A stretch of 43,158 nucleotides of DNA from an uncultured Collinsella sp. (GTDB lineage Bacteria > Actinomycetota > Coriobacteriia > Coriobacteriales > Coriobacteriaceae). The notes below the pieces were generated by a model. It ran no database searches. It was not told where the DNA came from and saw only the letters and a list, made by a program, of their open reading frames with translations. The translations under genes were made by a program, and so were the position numbers. How positions within the stretch are numbered: position 1 is the first letter of the stretch; every line of letters begins with the position of its first letter. The stretch is taken from the NCBI GenBank assembly GCA_938023085.1, contig CALHDP010000140.1, positions 1 to 43,158 of the forward strand, written 5' to 3'. This document shows, one piece after another, positions 1 through 7,957 of the stretch.

Positions 1-1160
1 CCCGCCTGCTCCAGGTACTGGTTGCACTCGGTCACAAAGCCAAAGACAGCACCCATGGCACCGGCGGTGTTAAAGTCGTCGTCCATGCACTCCTTAAAGG
101 TGGCACGGGTCTCGGCGGCCTTGGCGGCAAACGCCTCGGATGCTGCCTCATCGGCATCGGCCGTCGCATGGTTCGCGGCCCAGCGCAGGTTCTCGACCGT
201 ACCGGCGATACGCGTGAGCGAGTTCTCGGCACCCTCCAGGCGCTCCCAAGAAAAGTCGAGCGGCGAGCGATAGCTCGTCTGCAGCATCAGCAGGCGCAGG
301 GCGGCAGCGGAGTGCTGCTCGAGGACCTCGGCCAGCGTAAAGAAGTTGCCAAGCGACTTGGACATCTTCTCGCCGTCTACCAGCAGCATGCCCGTGTGCA
401 TCCAGGTGTTGGAGAAACCCTGGTGCCAGGCGCAGGTGGCCTGGGCGCACTCGTTCTCGTGATGCGGGAAGGCAAGGTCGGAGCCGCCGCCGTGGATGTC
501 AATCGGGGTGCCCAGGTAACGATGCACCATGGCGGCGCACTCGGTATGCCAACCGGGACGGCCCTCGCCCCAAGGGCTCGGCCAGCTGGGCTCGCCGGGC
601 TTGGCGGCCTTCCACAGGGCAAAGTCGAGCGGGTCGTTCTTGTCCTCGTTCTCCTCGATGCGTGCGCCAACCATAAGGTCGTCGATGTTGCGGCCCGAAA
701 CCTGACCATAGTTGGGATCGCTGCGCACGGCAAAGTACACATCGCCGTTATCGGCTGCGTAAGCGTGGCCCTGCTCGATAAGCGTCTTGATCATGGCGAT
801 CATGGGGCCGATCTCCTTGGTGGCGCGGGGGCGCACATCGGGATCGAGCACGTTGGCAGCGCGCATGACGCCGATGAACTTGTCGGAGAACTCCGTCGCG
901 ACCTCGGCGGCCGTACGGCCCTGCTCGTTGGCGCGCTTGATGATCTTGTCGTCGACATCGGTGAGGTTCTGGGCGAACGTGACCTCGTAACCGCTCGCGA
1001 TGAGCCAGCGGCGAATCACGTCAAAGCTGATGAACGTACGGGCGTTGCCGATGTGGATGTTGTCGTAGACCGTGGGGCCGCACACGTACATGCGGACCTT
1101 GCCGGACTCGATGGGCTGGAACTCTTCCTTTTTATGGGTAGCGCTGTTGTAGATACGCAT
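1..1160 (-). CDS. cysS: Cysteinyl-tRNA synthetase, 3' end cut off by the window
   Basis: This enzyme charges tRNA-Cys with cysteine in the cytoplasm. The visible 386 codons start at the ATG at 1160 and run off the left edge, so the C-terminal anticodon-binding part is missing. Seen in the translation are the class I signature HIGN near residues 36-39, the KMSKS loop near residues 266-270 (DGEKMSKSLGNF), and the usual zinc ligands: Cys27 in YVCGP, a Cys in HTECAAM near 207 and the His pair in FPHHENE near 234. The start lies 4 nt after the ispF stop (1164-1166), so cysS is the last visible gene of a disA-ispD-ispF-cysS run. In Bacillus, cysS is also found downstream of disA/ispD/ispF (known order). 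Identification is essentially certain. Confidence 0.97.
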   Translation of the reverse strand, partial: MRIYNSATHKKEEFQPIESGKVRMYVCGPTVYDNIHIGNARTFISFDVIRRWLIASGYEVTFAQNLTDVDDKIIKRANEQGRTAAEVATEFSDKFIGVMRAANVLDPDVRPRATKEIGPMIAMIKTLIEQGHAYAADNGDVYFAVRSDPNYGQVSGRNIDDLMVGARIEENEDKNDPLDFALWKAAKPGEPSWPSPWGEGRPGWHTECAAMVHRYLGTPIDIHGGGSDLAFPHHENECAQATCAWHQGFSNTWMHTGMLLVDGEKMSKSLGNFFTLAEVLEQHSAAALRLLMLQTSYRSPLDFSWERLEGAENSLTRIAGTVENLRWAANHATADADEAASEAFAAKAAETRATFKECMDDDFNTAGAMGAVFGFVTECNQYLEQA

Positions 1161-1163
1161 TCG

Positions 1164-1658
1164 TTACTCCTTAACGGTTTTCTGTAGCAGGCAGACGGCC
1201 CAGGCGCCGATTCCCTCGCCCTGGCCTTCCCAACCGAGCTTTTCGGTCGTAGTGGCGGCGACGCCCACGTTTTCGACGTCAACGCCCAAGGCATGGGCAA
1301 GGTTGGCACGCATGGCATCGCGGTGTGGGGTGATCTTAGGCTGCTGGCAGGCAATGGTGCAATCGGCATCGACAAACTCAAAGCCCAGCTCGCGCGCATA
1401 GTCCATCACGCGAGCGAGCAGCACCATCGAATCGGCACCCTCATAGGCGGGGTCGGTATCGGGGAATAGCTTGCCGATGTCTCCCCCGCGGCAGGCGCCC
1501 AGAATGGCGTCGGCCAAGGCGTGCGCGAGCACATCGGCATCCGAGTGGCCCAGCAGGCCGCGCTCGTAGGGAATGTCGACACCGCCGATGATACATCGAC
1601 GCCCCTCCACCAGACGGTGGACGTCGTAGCCATGGCCAATGCGCAGGTTACTGAACAT
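1164..1658 (-). CDS. ispF: 2-C-methyl-D-erythritol 2,4-cyclodiphosphate synthase
   Basis: IspF converts CDP-ME 2-phosphate to the cyclic diphosphate in the MEP isoprenoid pathway, releasing CMP. The 164-residue protein has normal family length. Metal ligands are visible in GHGYDVHRL (Asp and His of DVH, near residue 9) and in LLGHSDADVLAHALADAILG (His near residue 43), and the C-terminal ATTTEKLGWEGQGEGI motif is present. I place the start at the ATG at 1658, giving MFSNLRIGHGYDVH, rather than the in-frame ATG 33 nt upstream. The family begins close to this point and GAGAGGA precedes it. The start lies inside the end of ispD (11-nt overlap), which indicates translational coupling. Confidence 0.96.
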   Translation of the reverse strand: MFSNLRIGHGYDVHRLVEGRRCIIGGVDIPYERGLLGHSDADVLAHALADAILGACRGGDIGKLFPDTDPAYEGADSMVLLARVMDYARELGFEFVDADCTIACQQPKITPHRDAMRANLAHALGVDVENVGVAATTTEKLGWEGQGEGIGAWAVCLLQKTVKE

Positions 1659-2376
1659 GGGGAAGGTCCTCTCCCTCGGCCATGAGGCCAAGCAGAATCG
1701 CGGTTACGGGACGCAGGTCCTCGGGCACCGTCACCTTAAGGTTATCGCGCGGGCTCTGGACGCAGCGGACGCGCCCACCCATGCGCTCGACCAGCGACGA
1801 ATCATCGGTGCCGATAAAGCCCTCGGCAATGGCTGCAGCATGGGCGCGCTTCATAGCATCGACGCTAAAGATCTGCGGCGTCTGCGCTGCCCAGTAGAGC
1901 TCACGCGGCGGCGTCTCGACGATATTATCGCCGTCGACGATCTTGAGCGTGTCGATCGCGGGCTGACCGCACACGACACCGTCGAGCGAGCGGTCACCCA
2001 TGAGCACGTCGATAGCGTGGTCGATGGCCTCGGTCGTAATGAGCGGACGAGCGCCATCGTGGATGGCGACATATTCGAAACCCGCCGGAACCGCATGCAC
2101 GCCGGCACGGGTGGAATCCTGACGGGTATCGCCGGCATCGGCAAAGCTGATGGGCGTGTCATAGTCAAACGGGTCGATGGCAAGGCGGCGCATCTCGGCA
2201 CGGCGCTCGGCAGGACACACCACCACGATATGGCCGACCTTGTCGCTACGATCAAACGCGCGGATGGACCAGCTCATGAGCGGACGGCCCGCCACGTTAA
2301 CGAGCTGCTTGCCGCCGGGATTTCCAAAGCGCTGACCGCTGCCGCCGGCAACGACCACGGCGCATACGGGCGCCAT
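1648..2376 (-). CDS. ispD: 2-C-methyl-D-erythritol 4-phosphate cytidylyltransferase
   Basis: IspD joins CTP and MEP to make CDP-methylerythritol, the step before IspE in the MEP pathway. The 242-residue protein begins CAVVVAGGSGQRFG, the nucleotide-binding loop of the IspD/GlmU-type transferase fold, followed by KQ (GGKQLVNVAGRPLM). The HDGARPLI segment near residue 105 and the late TDDSSLVERMG segment are also typical of IspD. Its ATG shares one base with the disA stop (TAATG at 2374-2378), and ispF starts 11 nt before its own stop, so disA-ispD-ispF is one translationally coupled unit. It is not fused to IspF, unlike the IspDF of some proteobacteria. Confidence 0.96.
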   Translation of the reverse strand: MAPVCAVVVAGGSGQRFGNPGGKQLVNVAGRPLMSWSIRAFDRSDKVGHIVVVCPAERRAEMRRLAIDPFDYDTPISFADAGDTRQDSTRAGVHAVPAGFEYVAIHDGARPLITTEAIDHAIDVLMGDRSLDGVVCGQPAIDTLKIVDGDNIVETPPRELYWAAQTPQIFSVDAMKRAHAAAIAEGFIGTDDSSLVERMGGRVRCVQSPRDNLKVTVPEDLRPVTAILLGLMAEGEDLPHVQ

Positions 2377-3443
2377 TATGCGTTCCCCTGTTTGGTGCCC
2401 TTCATGCGGTACAGCGAGTCCGCAAGAATGGCAGGGTTGTTGACGCCAAAGTCGCCCAGGCGCTCCGGATCCTCGCTGATGTCGTCCATGAGCTCCTGCA
2501 GCGAGCCGTACTCGTCGACGATCTTCTCGGCCACGCCGTCGCGCACGACGGACACGCGCGAAAGCGTGCGCAGGCCCAGCGGCGTCATGACGGAGTCCTC
2601 GTCCAGGTCGTCGTAGCCCAGAACTGCCGCCACGTGCTGCGGGTCGGACAGGTCCTTAGGCGTCATGCGAGCGAGCTCTGCACGAATCTTCTCGGCGTTG
2701 GCCTCGGAGGAATCGCTCGCATAGTCGCGAATCATCAGGTCGTACTCGGTATCCATGCTGGAGCCCGCGAGCTGCTCGAGCTGCATCTGCACAAGCTTGC
2801 CCTGGTTGCCCAGCTTGACAATGCAATCCTTAAGCTCAGTCTTTGCCTGCTGCATGATCTCAAAGCTCGAGAAAATACCGGTGATATCGGCGAGCGTAAC
2901 GTAGTCATCGAGCTCGAGGGCCGTCAGACGCAGCAGGGAGCGGTCGAGCGACTGACGGGTGGTCTGGAGCGTGGCGACGAGCTGGTTGACCGAGCTCATG
3001 ATGGTGGTGACAGGCTGGATCTCGTAGCTCTTACCGTGGACGTACACGTTGACGACGGCACGACGAGCCGAAACCGAGATCACGATGGCGTCGGTGAGCA
3101 CCGACATGCGAGCGGCGGTGCGGTGACGCATGCCCGTCTCGCTCGTGGCAAGCGAGGGATCGGGATTGAGGTGGAAGTTGGCGCGCAGGATCTGGGTGAG
3201 GTCGCCGTCGATGACGATGGCACCGTCCATCTTGGAGAGCTCGAACAGACGGTTCGAGGTAAACGAAATGTTGAGCGGGAAGCCGTCGTTGCCGGCAGCG
3301 AGCACGTTTTCGGTGTCGCCGACGCAGATAAGAGCACCCAGGTGACCGGCAATGATCATGTCGAGGGCGGTGCGGATCGGCTGACCGGGGGCAGTCAGGC
3401 GGATGGCCTGTTCCATACGCTTTTGCAGCTCGTTCTTATCCAA
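2376..3443 (-). CDS. disA: DisA, DNA-integrity scanning diadenylate cyclase
   Basis: DisA makes cyclic di-AMP from two ATP and, in the known family, scans DNA and is inhibited at branched structures. The N-terminal DAC domain (about residues 10-145) carries the catalytic DGAIVIDGD and RHRTAARMS motifs. A linker helix follows, and the C-terminal part ends in helix-hairpin-helix-like sequence (GLRTLSRVSVVRDGVAEKIVDEYGSLQELMD, given here as the region near residues 288-318). The 355-residue length matches the family. The reading frame opens with TTG at 3443 behind GGGAG; the next in-frame ATG is residue 11 and would trim the conserved start, so TTG is preferred but not proven. In Bacillus, radA lies between clpC and disA; here no radA is seen and an insert separates disA from clpC. 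Confidence 0.93.
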   Translation of the reverse strand: MDKNELQKRMEQAIRLTAPGQPIRTALDMIIAGHLGALICVGDTENVLAAGNDGFPLNISFTSNRLFELSKMDGAIVIDGDLTQILRANFHLNPDPSLATSETGMRHRTAARMSVLTDAIVISVSARRAVVNVYVHGKSYEIQPVTTIMSSVNQLVATLQTTRQSLDRSLLRLTALELDDYVTLADITGIFSSFEIMQQAKTELKDCIVKLGNQGKLVQMQLEQLAGSSMDTEYDLMIRDYASDSSEANAEKIRAELARMTPKDLSDPQHVAAVLGYDDLDEDSVMTPLGLRTLSRVSVVRDGVAEKIVDEYGSLQELMDDISEDPERLGDFGVNNPAILADSLYRMKGTKQGNA

Positions 3444-3604
3444 GGCATCGCTCCCATCGTATACGCTCCATAAACGTCAATAAGTTTCTCACGGTTTGCC
3501 CCTGTGACGCCCGCAAAATCCGATGCTTACAGAATGAGCGAACACAGCTGAGAGCCCCAATCCAAATGAGCTGCTTATGTGGTAGCATCGGGATTCGCAT
3601 AAAT
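3444..3604. other. Intergenic region between divergent disA and mntP
   Basis: This 161-bp gap must hold the promoters for disA (leftward) and for the mntP leader (rightward). A possible extended -10 for mntP is TGGTAGCAT at 3580-3588, just before the riboswitch, but I see no good -35 at the right distance. A reading frame across 3436-3999 on the minus strand is only the antisense of the mntP leader and resembles no known family. Confidence 0.4.
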
Positions 3605-3747
3605 GAGGGAGTAGTCGCGTGGCCGGTTTCGCCTCCGGTGGCGCGGCAAGTCAACATACTGGCCGATGCGGCCTGGCTTGCCTTAATGAACGAGACTCGT
3701 GGTTGTGCGCGCAACGCGTACGCCACGGGTCTTTTTGTTACTCCCCC
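3605..3747 (+). ncRNA. yybP-ykoY manganese riboswitch
   Basis: The leader of mntP carries the conserved core of the yybP-ykoY family. GGGAGTAG at 3607-3614 pairs with TTACTCCC at 3738-3745 to close the main stem. TCAACATACT at 3651-3660 and AACGAGACT at 3689-3697 are the conserved internal segments, flanked by their local helices (for example GGCCGATGCGGCC at 3661-3673). The family senses Mn2+ and commonly precedes mntP or P-type ATPase genes (established). A T-rich patch (CTTTTTG, 3731-3737) and the closing stem lie about 45 nt before the ATG. Whether control is by termination or by ribosome access cannot be decided by eye. Confidence 0.93.
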
Positions 3748-3789
3748 AAAAGGTACACGCGGGCCCGCCCGCAGAGAGGGAGCCAGACT

Positions 3790-4368
3790 ATGGGACTCGC
3801 AGAGCTCGTGTTGCTCGCCGTTGGCCTTTCGATGGACGCCTTTGCCGTTTCCATCTGCAAGGGCCTTGGCATGAAGAAGATCAACCTTAAAGTTGCCGTG
3901 GTGCTCGGCCTGTTCTTTGGCGGCTTTCAGGCCGGCATGCCCGTAATCGGATGGGCGCTCGGCAGTCAATTCATGGGCATCATCGGACCCATCGACCATT
4001 GGATCGCCTTTATCCTGCTCGCCTTTATCGGCGGCAAGATGCTGTGGGAAGCCTTTACTGAGGACGAGAACGAAGGCGACGGCAAGGATGCCGAAAAGAT
4101 CGACCTGGGCGAATATCTAATCCTTGCCATCGCCACCTCGATTGACGCGCTTGCCGTGGGCATCTCGTTTGCCGCGCTCTCGGTCGATATCGTTCCCGCC
4201 GTGTCGCTCATTGGCATCACGACCTTTGTCTTCTCCGTTGCCGGCGTAGCGATCGGCCACACCTTTGGCGCGCGCTACGAAAAGCCCGCCACCATCGTGG
4301 GTGGCGTCGTGCTCGTCCTCATCGGCCTCAAGATTTTGCTGGAGCATCTGGGGATTTTGGCGCTGTAA
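3790..4368 (+). CDS. mntP: Manganese efflux pump MntP
   Basis: MntP exports Mn2+ across the inner membrane and protects against manganese excess. The 192-residue protein has about six hydrophobic helices in two related halves. It carries the family's acidic membrane motifs: GLSMDAFAVSICKGL near residue 14 and ATSIDALAVGISFAA near residue 117, whose Asp residues are needed for transport in the known family. A charged loop (EDENEGDGKDAEKID) joins the halves. The frame is open for 57 codons upstream, but that part is the riboswitch RNA. The ATG at 3790 is preceded by GAGAGGGAG and begins MGLAELVLLAVG, matching family starts. Regulation by Mn2+ through the leader riboswitch is strongly indicated. 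Confidence 0.96.
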   Translation: MGLAELVLLAVGLSMDAFAVSICKGLGMKKINLKVAVVLGLFFGGFQAGMPVIGWALGSQFMGIIGPIDHWIAFILLAFIGGKMLWEAFTEDENEGDGKDAEKIDLGEYLILAIATSIDALAVGISFAALSVDIVPAVSLIGITTFVFSVAGVAIGHTFGARYEKPATIVGGVVLVLIGLKILLEHLGILAL

Positions 4369-4397
4369 AACACCCTTCAAAACTAAACGTCCGGATG

Positions 4398-4430
4398 AGG
4401 CCTCATGCAGAGTTTTGCATGAGGCCTTTT
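4398..4430 (+). terminator. Intrinsic terminator of mntP
   Basis: AGGCCTCATGCA (4398-4409) pairs perfectly with TGCATGAGGCCT (4416-4427) around a 6-nt loop and runs into TTTT. The hairpin top contains one copy of the putative HipB operator motif (4404-4421), so the same bases may serve both as terminator and as protein-binding site. Confidence 0.85.
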
Positions 4431-4473
4431 CATGCAGACTTTTGCATGTCATACTATGATGCAAAAGTCTGCA
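4404..4473 (+). promoter_or_regulatory. Triple operator/promoter of hipBA
   Basis: Three copies of one motif lie just before hipB: CATGCAGAGTTTTGCATG (4404-4421), CATGCAGACTTTTGCATG (4431-4448) and, inverted, TGCAAAAGTCTGCA (4460-4473). The last is the exact reverse complement of 4433-4446. Copies two and three form a perfect 14-bp inverted repeat with a 13-bp spacer holding a -10-like TACTAT (4452-4457). HipB proteins are known to bind inverted repeats over their own promoter, so autorepression by HipB, probably with HipA, is the natural reading. Binding itself is inferred. Confidence 0.75.
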
Positions 4474-4488
4474 CGTTAGGAGATCGCC

Positions 4489-4920
4489 GTGGATACCCTT
4501 CCCATCACCACACCGCGCCAAGCTGGCATCTACGTGCGCCAGGCACGCGAGGCTCAGGGTCTCACCCGTGCCGCCCTCGCTAATAAGGCCGGTGTTTCGG
4601 AGCGCCTGCTCGCATCGCTCGAGCTGGGAGATGCCACGGGCATTCGGCTCGACAAGCTGTTGACCGTCTTTAACGCACTCGGCATAGGTCTCTTTGCGCA
4701 AAGCGATAACGACTCCATCGCATCGCCCTCCGAACATCCGATGACGATAGCGGACCTCCCTATCGCGAACTCGAATGCCCTGCCAAAGCCAAGCGTAGGC
4801 AGACGACCCGCTCGACAAGGAACGCCAGCTTTCTATGGTGCCTTGCTGGCCCAAATCGCAGCCGAGCAAGGCCTTTCCGGCACTTCAGACCTCTCCTTTG
4901 GCTGTAAGGTTGTGAAATAA
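4489..4920 (+). CDS. hipB: HipB-type antitoxin, XRE-family regulator
   Basis: This is the likely DNA-binding antitoxin of a HipBA module, which neutralises the kinase encoded next door and represses the operon. The 143-residue protein has an XRE helix-turn-helix at about residues 12-60 (VRQAREAQGLTRAALANKAG, then SERLLASLELG). A tail of about 60 residues with little similarity follows; it contains a basic stretch (KPSVGRRPARQG). E. coli HipB is only 88 residues, so this one has an extra C-terminal extension. It starts with GTG at 4489 behind TTAGGAG. Its stop directly abuts the hipA ATG (TAAATG). GC content drops from here through hipA compared with neighbours, which suggests acquisition by transfer. 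Confidence 0.85.
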   Translation: MDTLPITTPRQAGIYVRQAREAQGLTRAALANKAGVSERLLASLELGDATGIRLDKLLTVFNALGIGLFAQSDNDSIASPSEHPMTIADLPIANSNALPKPSVGRRPARQGTPAFYGALLAQIAAEQGLSGTSDLSFGCKVVK

Positions 4921-6225
4921 ATGGCAGAAATGGAGCTTGCGACCCTCATTTGTGGCGAAATCGCCGGCACTCTCCGGCAAGACGAGCATGGACTCTGCAG
5001 CTTTGTATACGCCCCAACCTATCGCGGAGCACCGCTATCGTTAACAATGCCGCTTTCCAATCGCACATATGGCCATAACATCGTCCGTCCGTTCCTATTT
5101 GGCCTTTTGCCCGACAGCCAAGAGCAGCGTCGCGCTATTGCCGCCGAGCATGACGTTGCATCCAACAACCCCGTCGCCCTCTTGTGCCATATCGGTCTTG
5201 ACTGCGCGGGGGCCGTTCAGTTTTGTCGAGCCGATCAATTAGATGCCGCCCACGGCAGGGTCTCAGCATACCGCCCGCTTACCAATTCTCAAATCGCTCA
5301 CAAGCTCAAAGCAATTCGCGATGACGAAAGAGAGACATGGATGGGCTCCAACGAAAGCTGGTCCCTGGGCGGCAACCAAGGCAAATTTGCACTAGCTTGG
5401 CATGATGGACAATGGTGCGAATGTCTAGGGTCATCCCCCACTACCCATATCTTCAAAAATGGTGTCGTTGGGTTCAAACATCAGGCCTTAAACGAATTCG
5501 TCTGCATGAAAACAGCTCGGCGTGTTGGCATTCCAACTGCCAACGTCTCCTATTGCACATTTGAAGACGAAGCTGCGCTCGTCGTTGAACGGTACGACAG
5601 AATGGTCAATAGCAGCGGAAATATCGAAAGGCTGCATCAGGAGGACTTTTGCCAGGCACTCGGTGTATTGCCAACCCAGAAATACACCGCCGACGGAGGA
5701 CCAACTACACGAGACATCCAAGAACGACTGATTAACACAGTCCCCCACCACATGAATCTTGTGCTTTTTACCTATATGTTGTTCTATAACGCCATTATCG
5801 GAGCGCCTGACGCACACGCTAAAAACTACTCGCTCATCCTAGGCAAAGGCACAAACGCGGCGCTCGCACCCATGTACGATGTCGCATCGGGCTTAGCATA
5901 CGAACGTATGCGGCGAAAAGCGCGCCTTGCCATGAGCGTTGGCGGCGAAAATCGTGTGGGGCGCATCGGTCCAGGCGCTATCCGCCGATACCACGGTATG
6001 GGAGACCCCGCGCTAGAGGCGACGCTCACCGATGCCGGGCTATCCGAGAAGTTTTGCTTTGCAACCATGATGGACCTCGCCTACGAGGTGCCCATTTGCA
6101 TGGAAGAGGTCATGGACGAATACGCCGACCTGCCCGGCATGGCGGACCTGCGCGAGCATATGCTCGGCCCCGTCTGCGAAAACTGCCAGCGCACCCTCGA
6201 CCTCATCAAGGCGGATATGGGCTAG
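4921..6225 (+). CDS. hipA: HipA-type serine/threonine kinase toxin
   Basis: HipA-family kinases arrest growth by phosphorylating a translation target (glutamyl-tRNA synthetase for E. coli HipA). The 434-residue protein has the N-terminal HipA subdomain (TMPLSNRTY, FLFGLLPDSQEQR). The ATP loop SLGGNQGKFAL follows at 148-158, with Ser148 at the position autophosphorylated in E. coli HipA. Then come ERYDR near 224-228, the catalytic loop GAPDAHAKNYSL with Asp297 and Asn302, and the metal-binding YDVAS with Asp320. All key catalytic residues appear intact, so an active kinase is expected; its substrate cannot be told. Codon use is visibly more AT-rich than in flanking core genes. It converges with pepD. 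Confidence 0.92.
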   Translation: MAEMELATLICGEIAGTLRQDEHGLCSFVYAPTYRGAPLSLTMPLSNRTYGHNIVRPFLFGLLPDSQEQRRAIAAEHDVASNNPVALLCHIGLDCAGAVQFCRADQLDAAHGRVSAYRPLTNSQIAHKLKAIRDDERETWMGSNESWSLGGNQGKFALAWHDGQWCECLGSSPTTHIFKNGVVGFKHQALNEFVCMKTARRVGIPTANVSYCTFEDEAALVVERYDRMVNSSGNIERLHQEDFCQALGVLPTQKYTADGGPTTRDIQERLINTVPHHMNLVLFTYMLFYNAIIGAPDAHAKNYSLILGKGTNAALAPMYDVASGLAYERMRRKARLAMSVGGENRVGRIGPGAIRRYHGMGDPALEATLTDAGLSEKFCFATMMDLAYEVPICMEEVMDEYADLPGMADLREHMLGPVCENCQRTLDLIKADMG

Positions 6226-6255
6226 GTGTCCGTAATCTCCCATTTCCCAAAAGAA

Positions 6256-6296
6256 GAGAGGAGGCACCCGTCGCAAAAGCTCGGGTGCCCCCTCTC
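6256..6296 (-). terminator. Terminator between convergent hipA and pepD
   Basis: GAGAGGAGGCACCCG (6256-6270) and CGGGTGCCCCCTCTC (6282-6296) form a 15-bp stem with one mismatch. On the minus strand it is followed by TTCTTTTGGG, so it best fits as the terminator of pepD. It could also slow hipA transcripts coming the other way. Confidence 0.7.
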
Positions 6297-6351
6297 ATAA
6301 TGTCATTTGCAATCCACCAGCACGTGGCTCGGACTGCTGCTAGCGCAACCT

Positions 6352-7809
6352 TTACGCAGCGAGGCGCTTGAGGACGTCGATGAGCAGCTCGTAGAAGCGC
6401 TCGGCAGAAGCGAGCTCCATGCTCTCGTCCGGGGTGTGGACATCGGAGAGCGTCGGGCCCACGGCGATGGCGTCCAGGCCGTGCAGGGCCTCGGCAAACA
6501 GGCCGCACTCAAGGCCGGCGTGAATGGACTCGATTCGTAGCTCGGAGCCAAAGAGCTCGCGATAGCTCTCGACAAAGATGTCGCGGACCGGCGAATGCTC
6601 GGCATAGCTCCAGCCGGGATACTCGAACTCAAACTTGGCGTCGAATCCCAGGACATCGGCCAGCGTCTGCAGGCGGTCCTTGAACTCGTTCTGCAGCGAG
6701 GTGATCGAGGAGCGCGGGGACAGCATGATCTTGACTTGGTCGTCAGAGGTGGCAACCACGCCGATGTTGGAGGAAACCTCGACGGAGCCGTCGGTGGCGA
6801 CATTGCGGCGGATCACACCGTTGGGGGCAAGACGCAGAGCGCGAATAAGGGCAAGTGCGGACTTTTCGTCCATGGCCTCGACCTCAGTGTTGTCGGCAAT
6901 CTCAACCGTGCAGGTAAAGCCGGGGTCGAAGACCTCGAGCTCGGCAGTAACGTCGGCGATGATGCCCTTTGCGATCTGGGCCGCGGCCTCGGCTGCAGCG
7001 TGGTCGGCGTAGACCAGCTCGGCCTTGCACTCACGGTTGATGGCGTTGTCCTTGGTGCCGCCGTTAAAGCTAACGATGGCGGGCTCGCCGGCAACCATCA
7101 GGCGGTCGATGATGCGGGCCATGATGAGGTTGCCGTTGCCGCGCTCCAGGTTAATATCGCTGCCGGAGTGACCGCCCAGCAGGCCGGAGATGTCGAGCGT
7201 GAGGGCGCTACCGGTCTTGTGCTCGCGCGCGATCGGGCAGGTGTAGGTAACGACGACACCGCCGGCGCAGCTGACGGTAGCAACGCCCTCTTCCTCGGAG
7301 TCAAGGTTAATCATGGTGCGGGCGCTAATCTGGGACTTGTCGAGCGTCTCGGCGCCGACCAGGCCGGTCTCCTCGTCGGTGGTGAATACGCACTCGAGGG
7401 CGGGGTGAACGATCGAATCGTCATCGAGAACAGTGAGCATCAGAGCGACGGCAATACCGTTGTCGGCGCCCAGAGTGGTGCCGTTAGCGGTGAGGACGCC
7501 GTCCTTGACGACCAGGTCGATACCATCAGTCGTAAAGTCGTGCTCGACGGAGCCCAGCTTGTCGCACACCATGTCGATGTGGCCCTGCAGCATCACGGTC
7601 GGGGCATTCTCGGCGCCGGCAGATGCGGGCTTGCGAATGATGACGTTGTAGACCTCGTCCTGGTACACATCGAGACCGCGCTCCTTGGCAAACGCGACCA
7701 GGAAATCGCTGATGCCCTTCTCGTTGCCAGACCCACGGGGGATCGCGCTGACCTCCTCAAAGAAATGGAACAGCTGGGCGGGCTCGTAGCCGGTAATCTT
7801 GTAGTCCAT
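6352..7809 (-). CDS. pepD: Aminoacyl-histidine dipeptidase (M20 metallopeptidase)
   Basis: This cytosolic dizinc peptidase cleaves dipeptides such as Xaa-His, recycling amino acids. The 485-residue length equals that of E. coli PepD. Metal-site motifs are visible in order: QGHIDMVCD near residue 78 (His and Asp ligands), GADNGIA near 118 (bridging Asp), TDEETGLVGA near 148 (catalytic Glu pair), NLDSEEEG near 172 and LGGHSGSDI in the dimerisation (lid) domain. A late His ligand lies near residue 460 (SDVHTPDESM). The start is the ATG at 7809 behind AGGAGG. The frame is open for 35 more codons upstream, but these do not resemble the family. It appears to be a single-gene unit. Confidence 0.95.
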   Translation of the reverse strand: MDYKITGYEPAQLFHFFEEVSAIPRGSGNEKGISDFLVAFAKERGLDVYQDEVYNVIIRKPASAGAENAPTVMLQGHIDMVCDKLGSVEHDFTTDGIDLVVKDGVLTANGTTLGADNGIAVALMLTVLDDDSIVHPALECVFTTDEETGLVGAETLDKSQISARTMINLDSEEEGVATVSCAGGVVVTYTCPIAREHKTGSALTLDISGLLGGHSGSDINLERGNGNLIMARIIDRLMVAGEPAIVSFNGGTKDNAINRECKAELVYADHAAAEAAAQIAKGIIADVTAELEVFDPGFTCTVEIADNTEVEAMDEKSALALIRALRLAPNGVIRRNVATDGSVEVSSNIGVVATSDDQVKIMLSPRSSITSLQNEFKDRLQTLADVLGFDAKFEFEYPGWSYAEHSPVRDIFVESYRELFGSELRIESIHAGLECGLFAEALHGLDAIAVGPTLSDVHTPDESMELASAERFYELLIDVLKRLAA

Positions 7810-7957
7810 GGTGCCTCCTTGGCGCAACTGGTTAGACAGTAAGACATGCGACTTGTATATTCCCAGACTTTGCGTGCATAAACCAGTCGAAAACGCCGAG
7901 CGCCCTCGCATCATCGGCTAACGGCGAGGAAACGCCACTTTATCAAGATAAAGCAGG

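Noticed and set aside
3436..3999. Possible minus-strand gene of 187 codons
   Set aside because: It covers the Mn2+ riboswitch and the mntP start on the other strand and matches nothing recognisable.
4117..4869. Possible minus-strand gene of 250 codons
   Set aside because: It is antisense to mntP, the hipBA operator and hipB; it has no family features.
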